A stretch of DNA of 64,000 bases, taken from contig NZ_CP089746.1 in the NCBI RefSeq assembly GCF_029541745.1, forward strand, positions 4,783,559 through 4,847,558, given 5' to 3'. The first letter of the stretch is position 1, and each line of letters starts with the position of its first letter. Below the pieces are notes generated by a model. It did not search any database, had not been told where the DNA came from, and saw only the letters and a list, made by a program, of their open reading frames with translations. Shown here one piece after another: positions 58,262 to 64,000 of this stretch. This DNA comes from Streptomyces sp. LX-29 (GTDB lineage Bacteria > Actinomycetota > Actinomycetes > Streptomycetales > Streptomycetaceae). Both the position numbers and the translations under genes were made by a program.

Positions 58262-58830
58262 CAGCGCTCACCCCCCGACTCGGACGCCGACTGCGCCTGA
58301 GTGATCACGTCGGAGACGCCGTTCTTGTCACGGATCTGGTCCGCCGTGTCCGACCACGTCTGCTTGGTCTGCTCGTGCGCCTGCTTGAAGGACTCCGCGC
58401 TGTAGTCGGGGGCGTAGACGTCCTCGGAGAACAGCTCGCTCACGGACTTCTTCTGCACCTCCTCCTCGCTCAGGTGCGGGTTGCCGGCGACCGCGTTCGC
58501 CGCGACCTTGAAGCCGCCCTTGATGTACTGCTCTTCCTCGAAGTGCGCGCCGGCCGCGAGGCCGACCTTCCGTGCCAGCACGTTGGCGTCCTGGACCAGC
58601 CCCCGTACGCCCCACTCCCACAGCTCGACGAAGTCCTCGAAGTCCTTGGCGAGCTCGTTGTGCCCCGTCTCCATCGAGGTGAGCGACAACTGGTCGAAGC
58701 CGGCGCCGATGAGTGAGCCGGTGTTGGTCCCGATCTCCTGCAGTTCGCTGATCGCCGCCCGCAGCCCCTTGGTGATCTGCTCCAGCGACTCCTTGTCGAT
58801 CGCGAGGTCCGGCCCGCCTCCGCCGCTCAT
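58261..58830 (-). CDS. ESX-like helical partner of the Rhs protein
   Basis: A 189-residue protein from the ATG at 58830 (MSGGGGPDLAIDKESLEQIT). It is largely alpha-helical and acidic, with SLEQITKGLRAAISELQEIG at the N-terminus and a central WEWGVRGLVQDANVLARKVG. Composition and layout resemble WXG100/ESX-type proteins encoded just upstream of large type VII substrates in Streptomyces. Its stop overlaps the Rhs start by one base, and its start overlaps the stop of the SseB-like gene. It is probably a co-secreted partner or chaperone. No exact family is assigned. Confidence 0.8.
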   Translation of the reverse strand: MSGGGGPDLAIDKESLEQITKGLRAAISELQEIGTNTGSLIGAGFDQLSLTSMETGHNELAKDFEDFVELWEWGVRGLVQDANVLARKVGLAAGAHFEEEQYIKGGFKVAANAVAGNPHLSEEEVQKKSVSELFSEDVYAPDYSAESFKQAHEQTKQTWSDTADQIRDKNGVSDVITQAQSASESGGER

Positions 58831-59306
58831 CGCGCGCCCTCCCCGAGGTCCTGGGCGAAGCCCGCCCCGCTCGCCGCCTTGTCTGTCGCCTTCGCCGTCC
58901 GGTCCGCCCCGTTCGGCGCGTAGTCCACCGCCACCGCGTCCGGCACGATCCCGCGCGCCGGGGGCAGCAGCATCGAGCCGTCCTCGTCGGCGACGTTCAC
59001 GGCCACCCCGGCCGGGACGCCCAGGCTCGGGATCACGATGTCCAGGAGCCGGGCGCCGAGGACGCTCAGGTACTCCCACTCCTCGTCGGGCGCCGCCCCG
59101 CGGGCGCGGGCGAAGCGGGACAGGGCCTCCTCGTCGGTGAAGGCGTAGATCCAGCGGATGCCGTCGCGCGCGGCCGACATCATGCCCCCGTCGGCGAGCG
59201 GGACCAGGACCGCCGCGCGCCGGAACTCTCCTATCAGCGCGCCCGGTTCACCCTCCCCGGACCGCATTGCGGCTATCTCGTCCGACACGTCCGAGCCGGA
59301 GTCCAT
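58827..59306 (-). CDS. SseB-like protein at the head of the Rhs operon
   Basis: A 159-residue protein from the ATG at 59306 (MDSGSDVSDEIAAMRSG) with a G-rich ribosome site. The body (FRRAAVLVPLADGGMMSAAR, DGIRWIYAFTDEEALSRFAR, ARLLDIVIPSLGVPAGVAVN) matches the SseB N-terminal domain pattern, found in Streptomyces beside secretion and Rhs loci. Its stop overlaps the next start by ATGA. It may serve as a regulator or accessory chaperone for the secreted proteins. GTAAC-N5-GAAAT lies upstream at 59318, of unclear meaning. Confidence 0.83.
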   Translation of the reverse strand: MDSGSDVSDEIAAMRSGEGEPGALIGEFRRAAVLVPLADGGMMSAARDGIRWIYAFTDEEALSRFARARGAAPDEEWEYLSVLGARLLDIVIPSLGVPAGVAVNVADEDGSMLLPPARGIVPDAVAVDYAPNGADRTAKATDKAASGAGFAQDLGEGAR

Positions 59307-59594
59307 CCCCGCCCCCTGTAACAAATCGAAATCACGGACTCCGCACGACCGTACGACATGGAGTCATCGACGCATGACGCAGGGTGGCGGGTGGTTTGCG
59401 CCAGCTTTCCAGCCACATGCCGCACGCCGCACCCGCCGGGGGCCGCTCACCACCGACCGCCCCCACCCGTGAGTGCAAGGTTTCGTCCGCGTCACCTGCC
59501 GCCACAGTGCGGTAATCCGGTGCCCCTACGGTCGGTCAGCACACCACCCCCGCGCACAGCAAGCGAACGCGAGCGCAAGCCCTGTGGAGGCGTG

Positions 59595-61046
59595 ATGCCC
59601 AGCCCGACGCCCACCCCGACCCCCACCCCGACGTCCCCGCCCGGCCGACCCCCCACCCCCGGCGACGACGGCTCCGTCGCACGTGCCCGGGGCCGCTGGA
59701 TCCAGGAGTGGGATCCGGAGGACGAGACCTTCTGGCGTACGAAGGGCGAGCGGATCGCCACCCGCAACCTGGTGTTCTCCATCCTCTCCGAGCACATCGG
59801 CTTCTCGATCTGGAGCCTGTGGTCGGTGATGGTGCTGTTCATGGGGCCGGAGTACGGGGTCGACCCGGCCGGGAAGTTCTTCCTGGTGGCGCTGCCCACC
59901 CTGGTCGGAGCCGTGCTCCGGGTGCCGTACACCTTCGCCGTGGCGCGCTTCGGCGGCCGGAACTGGACGGTGTTCAGCGCCGTGCTGCTGCTGGTCCCGG
60001 CGACAGCGGCCGCCATGGTGATGGAGCCGGGCACCTCGTACGGGACCTTCCTGCTGGTCGGCGCGCTCGCCGGCGTCGGCGGCGGCAACTTCGCCTCCTC
60101 CATGACCAACATCAACGCCTTCTACCCACTGCGGAAGAAGGGCTGGGCCCTGGGCCTCAACGCGGGCGGCGGGAACATCGGCGTGCCCGTGATCCAACTC
60201 GTCGGGCTGCTCGTCATCGGCACCGCGGGCGCCGCCCACCCGCGCGTCGTGCTCGCCGTCTACATCCCGCTCATCGTGCTCGCCGCCGTGCTCGCCGCGC
60301 TGTGCATGGACAACCTCGCGCCGGTGCGGAACGACGGCGGTGCCGTCCGGGAGGCGGCGCGCGACCCGCACACCTGGATCATGTCCTTCCTCTACGTCGG
60401 CACCTTCGGCTCGTTCATCGGCTACAGCTTCGCCTTCGGGCTGGTGCTGCAGAACCAGTTCGACCGCACCCCGCTCCAGGCCGCCTCGCTCACCTTCATC
60501 GGGCCGCTGCTGGGCTCGCTCATCCGGCCCGTCGGCGGCCGCCTCGCCGACAGCCTGGGCGGGGCGCGGGTCACGCTGTGGAACTTCGCCGCCATGGCCG
60601 CGGCGGCGCTGGTGGTCGTCTACGCCTCCGCCGAGCGCTCGCTCCCCGTCTTCCTCGTCGGCTTCATCGCCCTCTTCGTCTTCAGCGGGCTCGGCAACGG
60701 CTCCACCTACAAGATGATCCCCGCCATCTTCCGCGCCAAGGCGCTCGCCCGCGGGCTCACCGGGGAGGCCGCGGAGACCTACGGGCGGCGGCTCTCGGGC
60801 GCGGCCATGGGACTGATCGGCGCGGTCGGCGGCCTGGGCGGCCTCGCCATCAACCTCGCCTTCCGGCAGTCCTTCCTGACCGGCCACTCCGGCACCCCCG
60901 CCTTCGTCTCCTTCCTCGCCTTCTACGCCCTGTGCGCCGCGCTGACCTGGGCCGTATACCTGCGCCGGGCCCGCTCGGCGGAGGGGGCCGCGCAGCCCGT
61001 GGCCGATACCGCGCGGTCCCGGCCCGCCGTCTACGCGGACGTGTAA
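59595..61046 (+). CDS. narK: Nitrate/nitrite transporter NarK
   Basis: A 483-residue MFS protein of the nitrate porter group. The start is the ATG at 59595 (MPSPTPTPTP) with GGAGG upstream. After a Pro/Thr-rich tail and EWDPEDETFWRTKGERIATR, twelve helices follow. The nitrate signature is in helix 5 (GALAGVGGGNFASSMTNINA), and a second Gly-rich segment is in helix 11 (GLIGAVGGLGGLAINLAF); conserved Arg residues for nitrate appear in ALTWAVYLRR-distal and VPYTFAVARFGGRN regions. It imports nitrate or exports nitrite. Adjacent nnaR on the same strand indicates a nitrogen-assimilation function. About 290 bases upstream have no gene. Confidence 0.93.
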   Translation: MPSPTPTPTPTPTSPPGRPPTPGDDGSVARARGRWIQEWDPEDETFWRTKGERIATRNLVFSILSEHIGFSIWSLWSVMVLFMGPEYGVDPAGKFFLVALPTLVGAVLRVPYTFAVARFGGRNWTVFSAVLLLVPATAAAMVMEPGTSYGTFLLVGALAGVGGGNFASSMTNINAFYPLRKKGWALGLNAGGGNIGVPVIQLVGLLVIGTAGAAHPRVVLAVYIPLIVLAAVLAALCMDNLAPVRNDGGAVREAARDPHTWIMSFLYVGTFGSFIGYSFAFGLVLQNQFDRTPLQAASLTFIGPLLGSLIRPVGGRLADSLGGARVTLWNFAAMAAAALVVVYASAERSLPVFLVGFIALFVFSGLGNGSTYKMIPAIFRAKALARGLTGEAAETYGRRLSGAAMGLIGAVGGLGGLAINLAFRQSFLTGHSGTPAFVSFLAFYALCAALTWAVYLRRARSAEGAAQPVADTARSRPAVYADV

Positions 61047-61052
61047 GTCTCC

Positions 61053-61068
61053 GTAACACCAGGGAAAT
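61053..61068 (+). promoter_or_regulatory. GlnR-box-like site between narK and nnaR
   Basis: GTAAC-ACCAGG-GAAAT matches the GlnR half-box pattern gTnAC-N6-GaAAC at nine of ten defined positions. It lies 7 bases after the narK stop and about 110 bases before the nnaR start, a position suited to control nnaR by nitrogen status. Confidence 0.5.
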
Positions 61069-61176
61069 CCGTCCGAACCGCGCCCGTCACGGGGCGCGAG
61101 GAGGATACGGAGACCGCAGGCGTACGCCGCCGTCTCGGCGGTGCACGTGAACGACAGCGGATCGGGGCGAGAAGCG

Positions 61177-62661
61177 ATGCACGGAAACCCCCCCACGGGT
61201 CAGCACTCCCAGGGGCAACCCCCCACACGCGCGGGGCGGTACCTCCGGGATCGGGACCGGGACCGGCACCCCACGAGCCGGTCCCGGCACCGTCACGGAC
61301 CGCCGCCGGACGACGGTGCCGGTGCCAGTCCCGGTGCTGATGCGGGAGCCGGTCCCGGTACCGGTGCTGATGCCGGTGTCGGCGGTGCGGTGCCCGTGGA
61401 CGGCGCGGCGCCCGTGGAGGGCGCGGGCCCCGCCGCCGGCGCGCCGGGCCCCGCCACCGCCACCGCCCCGGCCTCCGGCCCCGCCCGTGCCGTCGCCGAG
61501 AGTCCCGGCGACGCCGCCGTCGGGCCGCTCGCCGGATTCACCGTCGGTGTCACCGCGGCCCGTCGGGCCGAGGAGTTGGCCGCCCTGCTGCGGCGGCGCG
61601 GGGCCGCGGTGCTGCACGCGCCCGCGCTGCGCATCGTGCCGCTGCCCGACGACACCGAACTGCTCGACTCCACCAAGCGGTTGATCGCCGACGCGCCCGA
61701 CGTCGTCGTGGCCACCACGGCCATCGGCTTCCGCGGCTGGATCGAGGCCGCGGACGGCTGGGGGGTGGGCGAGGAGCTGCTGGAGCGGCTGCGCGGTGTC
61801 ACGCTGCTCGCCCGCGGGCCCAAGGTGCGCGGCGCGATCCGGGCCGCCGGACTCACCGAACACTGGTCGCCCGCCTCCGAGTCGATGGCCGAGCTGCTGG
61901 ACCACCTGCTGGCGCAGGGCGTCTCCGGCCGCCGGATCGCGGTGCAGCTGCACGGCGAACCGCTGCCCGGCTTCGTCGAGTCGCTGCGGGCCGGCGGCGC
62001 CGAGGTCATCGGGGTGCCCGTCTACCGCTGGATGCCGCCGGCGGACCTCGCCCCGCTGGACCGGCTGCTGGACTCGGCGGTCGGCCGCTCGGTGGACGCC
62101 ATCACCTTCACCAGCGCCCCCGCCGCCGCCGGCCTGCTGGACCGGGCCCGGGAGCGCGGGATGTTCGACGCGCTCCTCGACGCGCTCCGCCACGACGTGC
62201 TGCCGGCCTGCGTGGGGCCGGTGACCGCGCTGCCGCTCCAGGCCCTCGACGTGCCCACCCGACAGCCCGAGCGGTTCCGGCTCGGCCCGCTGGTGCAGCT
62301 GCTGACCGGTGAACTCCCCGGCCGGGCGGGCCCACTCCCGGTCGCCGGCCGGCGACTGGAGATCCGCGGCCACGCGGTCCTCGTCGACGGCGAGCTCCGC
62401 GCGATCCCCCCGGCCGGGATGGCCCTGCTGCGCGCCCTCGCCCGCCGCCCCGGCTGGGTCGTCGCCCGCGCCGACCTGCTGCGCGTCCTCCCGGGCTCCG
62501 GCCGCGACGAGCACGCCGTGGAGACCGCGATGGCGCGGCTCCGCAGCGCCCTCGGCACCCCGAAGCTGATCCAGACCGTGGTCAAGCGCGGCTACCGGCT
62601 GGCGCTGGACCCGGTCGTGGAGACGAAGTACGGGGAGCCGGAGGGCGCGAGCGAGGGCTGA
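61177..62661 (+). CDS. nnaR: NnaR-type regulator: HemD-like domain plus winged helix
   Basis: About 494 residues from the ATG at 61177; an in-frame GTG at 61141 is an alternative. The first 110 residues are low complexity (Gly/Ala/Pro with a GAGPGTGADAG repeat). Residues about 115-365 are uroporphyrinogen-III synthase-like (GFTVGVTAARRAEELAALLR, VYRWMPPADLAPLDRLL, DAITFTSAPAAAGLLDRARE). The C-terminal 100 residues are an OmpR-type winged helix (LRRLEIRGHAVLVDGELRAI-type entry, ARADLLRVLP, IQTVVKRGYRLAL). In S. coelicolor and mycobacteria this architecture is NnaR, an activator of nitrate and nitrite assimilation genes. Neighbouring narK supports that. Whether the HemD part retains enzyme activity is doubtful. 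Confidence 0.9.
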   Translation: MHGNPPTGQHSQGQPPTRAGRYLRDRDRDRHPTSRSRHRHGPPPDDGAGASPGADAGAGPGTGADAGVGGAVPVDGAAPVEGAGPAAGAPGPATATAPASGPARAVAESPGDAAVGPLAGFTVGVTAARRAEELAALLRRRGAAVLHAPALRIVPLPDDTELLDSTKRLIADAPDVVVATTAIGFRGWIEAADGWGVGEELLERLRGVTLLARGPKVRGAIRAAGLTEHWSPASESMAELLDHLLAQGVSGRRIAVQLHGEPLPGFVESLRAGGAEVIGVPVYRWMPPADLAPLDRLLDSAVGRSVDAITFTSAPAAAGLLDRARERGMFDALLDALRHDVLPACVGPVTALPLQALDVPTRQPERFRLGPLVQLLTGELPGRAGPLPVAGRRLEIRGHAVLVDGELRAIPPAGMALLRALARRPGWVVARADLLRVLPGSGRDEHAVETAMARLRSALGTPKLIQTVVKRGYRLALDPVVETKYGEPEGASEG

Positions 62662-62835
62662 GGGCGGAGCGGGGGCGCGCGCCCCGGGCCGGGGGCGCAA
62701 CCGCCGGCCTTCTGCGGGCTTTTCGCGGAGAGTGGCTCCAGGCACTCTGGGGAGAGCGGTATCCCCCAGCGGAGGCGCCGGACCCCCAGCGGGGGCGCCG
62801 GACCGTGCCTCGCGTACCGAAGGAGTGACCAGAGC

Positions 62836-63444
62836 ATGGCGGCGTCGGCCTCCTACGACCTGCGGTTCGACTCCGGGAGGGTCTGTCTGGACCTGGTGGC
62901 CACGGTCGGCGGGCGGCTCAGCGAGGAGCCGGTGGAGCGGCTCGACGGGCCGGAGCGGCTGCGCGCCTGGCTGATGGGGGCGGAGCTGGTGCCGCTCGGG
63001 ACGTGCCTGGAGGCGGTGGACGCCGCCTGGCTCACGCGCTTCCAGGCCGCGCGCGACCTGCTGCACCGGGTGGTCCACGCGGAGTTGGACGTCGATCCCG
63101 GTCAGGCCACCGCCGCCGACCTGGAGCGGCTGAACGCGCTGGCCTCGACCGCCCCGCCCGCCGTACGGGCGGTACGGAACTCCGATGGCACCCTGGTCCG
63201 CGTCATCGCCGTCACGCCCGACTGCGGGGCGCTGCTGGCGCAGATCGCGCGGGACGCCGTCGAGTTGCTCACCGACCCGGTGGCCCGGGGGCAGCTGCGG
63301 CAGTGCGAGGGAGAGACCTGCTCGCTGGTCTATCTGGACACCTCGCGCGGGCGCCGCCGCCGCTGGTGCTCCAGCGAGGTGTGCGGCAACCGGGAGCGGG
63401 TCGCCCGCCACCGCCGCCGCGCGGTCGCCGCCGCCCGGCCGTGA
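62836..63444 (+). CDS. CGNR zinc-finger protein (ABATE/CGNR family)
   Basis: A 202-residue cytoplasmic protein from the ATG at 62836 with AAGGAG 11 bases upstream. The N-terminal ABATE-like region begins YDLRFDSGRVCLDLVATVGG. The C-terminal 50 residues are the CGNR zinc finger: QCEGETCSLVYLDTSRGRRR, then WCSSEVCGNRERVARHRRR, with four Cys and the name-giving CGNR. These proteins are thought to bind nucleic acid and act as stress-linked regulators. It lies 174 bases after nnaR on the same strand and may be transcribed separately. Confidence 0.92.
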   Translation: MAASASYDLRFDSGRVCLDLVATVGGRLSEEPVERLDGPERLRAWLMGAELVPLGTCLEAVDAAWLTRFQAARDLLHRVVHAELDVDPGQATAADLERLNALASTAPPAVRAVRNSDGTLVRVIAVTPDCGALLAQIARDAVELLTDPVARGQLRQCEGETCSLVYLDTSRGRRRRWCSSEVCGNRERVARHRRRAVAAARP

Positions 63445-63697
63445 CCACCCCGGCGCTGCCGTACGCGTCCGCCCTGCCCTGCCGCCCTGACACGGCACCC
63501 GTCCGCCCAGCCTGACTGTCCGGCCCCGACCCCGTCCGCCTGACCTGGCCGTCCGGCGCCGACGACTCCCGTCCGCCCGGCCGTGAATCTTCCTCGCGCG
63601 TCGTTGAGTCGATCCGCGCTCCCGTCCGTAGTCACCAGTACGGGGCCGGACGTAGGTCCCGGGCACGCGGCCCACGAAACCCGGGGGAGAAGGAACC
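63445..63697. other. Intergenic region before the sigma factor
   Basis: About 250 bases without a supported gene, ending at the leader ORF ribosome site. It should contain the sigma-operon promoter. No convincing ECF or housekeeping -35/-10 pair was found by eye. Confidence 0.4.
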
Positions 63698-63733
63698 ATG
63701 CGCGACCCGCACCGGGCCCGGTGGTGGCGATGA
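63698..63733 (+). CDS. Leader peptide MRDPHRARWWR upstream of the sigma factor
   Basis: An 11-residue frame from the ATG at 63698 with a strong ribosome site (GGGGGAGAAGGA). It ends at TGA 63731-63733, which overlaps an ATG at 63730 as ATGA. That ATG is in frame with the sigma factor, so it could be coupled to it. Two consecutive Trp and four Arg codons are notable for an attenuator-like peptide. Peptides of this general kind precede several regulated actinobacterial genes. Confidence 0.55.
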   Translation: MRDPHRARWWR

Positions 63734-63822
63734 CGACGACGCTGTCGATGACGACACACGCCGTGCCAGGTGTTCACACCGCAGTATCGACCCGGGGGGT
63801 TTGGGTGCGCGAGGATGCCGCC

Positions 63823-64000
63823 GTGACCGAGAGGACGACGCCGGAAGACGAGCTCATGCGGGCTCTCTACCAGGATCACGCGGGGCCGCTCCTGGCCTTC
63901 GTCCTGCGGCTGGTGGCGGGCGACCGCCACCGGGCGGAGGACGTGGTGCAGGAGACGCTGCTGCGCGCCTGGCGCAACGCCGACCAGCTGAAGAACGCGA
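63823..64000 (+). CDS. sigU: ECF sigma factor, N-terminal part (SigU-like; runs off the right edge)
   Basis: The first 59 residues are present (starts MTERTTPEDELMRALYQDHA). Region 2 is clear: LLAFVLRLVAGDRHRAEDVV and QETLLRAWRNADQL, the -10-recognition helix of ECF sigma factors. I place the start at the GTG at 63823 with GAGG 8 bases upstream. Upstream in-frame starts at 63805 (GTG) and 63730 (ATG, overlapping the leader peptide stop) would add residues with weaker third-position GC. The gene name rests on remembered synteny with S. coelicolor sigU, not on sequence. It should be paired with an anti-sigma gene beyond the window. Confidence 0.85.
   Translation, partial: MTERTTPEDELMRALYQDHAGPLLAFVLRLVAGDRHRAEDVVQETLLRAWRNADQLKNA

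Noticed and set aside
54605..58300. 1,231-residue plus-strand frame opposite the Rhs gene
   Set aside because: Val/Arg/Gly-rich shadow with no ribosome site; the minus strand carries YD repeats and all module borders.

Overview
The window is very GC-rich actinomycete chromosome, almost certainly Streptomyces. The evidence is the strong third-position GC bias, frequent GTG/TTG starts and leaderless-looking genes, a tmRNA with tag ANTKRDSFALAA next to smpB, and a core gene order I know (from memory) from S. coelicolor, read here in reverse: NAD-glutamate dehydrogenase, TagF-like transferases, sugar ABC operon, FHA/FtsK-like protein, two Ser/Thr kinases, prfB, ftsE-ftsX, S41 protease, smpB-ssrA, narK, nnaR and a sigU-like ECF sigma factor.

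Layout. 1-9.6 kb: a truncated Pro/Ala-rich protein, a DUF6912-like protein, a HAD hydrolase, a DJ-1/PfpI protein and the giant glutamate dehydrogenase behind a long 5' stem-loop, then a GNAT enzyme. 9.6-16.6 kb is accessory: an alpha/beta hydrolase with a complete IS5-type element placed just after its stop codon, a divergent SDR/LysR pair, a divergent MFS/MarR pair with a clear operator, another GNAT enzyme, and about 0.8 kb of degenerate GC minisatellite. 16.6-28.2 kb is envelope and transport: a membrane glycosyltransferase with a coupled membrane protein, two tandem GT2-TagF polymer synthases, and a binding-protein-dependent sugar ABC operon without its own ATPase. 28.4-37.4 kb: a 1.6-kilo-residue FHA/Walker-A protein divergent from two membrane Ser/Thr kinases, which suggests a phospho-signalling cluster. 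37.8-46.8 kb: translation, ribosome rescue and cell-division genes (prfB, ftsEX, S41 protease, smpB, tmRNA), a sortase-type cell-wall protein with 18 PTGQ repeats, and a D-Ala-D-Ala carboxypeptidase.

The main accessory region is 46.9-59.3 kb. It holds an orphan DUF6247-like gene, an MFS/LysR pair, a three-gene overlapping operon divergent from a GntR regulator across a perfect 20-bp palindrome, two decayed gene fragments joined end to end (a regulator and an Rhs protein), a candidate toxin-antitoxin pair, and a decayed second copy of the LysR 3' end. Beyond this lies a complete polymorphic-toxin operon on the minus strand: SseB-like protein, small ESX-like partner, 1,560-residue Rhs protein with an N-terminal WXG motif and a C-terminal toxin tip, and an overlapping immunity candidate. 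The tip, the immunity gene and the next gene are visibly less GC-rich than their surroundings, as expected of exchanged toxin modules.

The right end returns to core genes: nitrate transporter NarK, the HemD-like/winged-helix regulator NnaR with a GlnR-box-like site before it, a CGNR zinc-finger protein, and the start of an ECF sigma factor preceded by a short leader ORF with a strong ribosome binding site. No rRNA, tRNA or CRISPR array was seen. Assignments rest on reading motifs and on recalled synteny; no database search was run.
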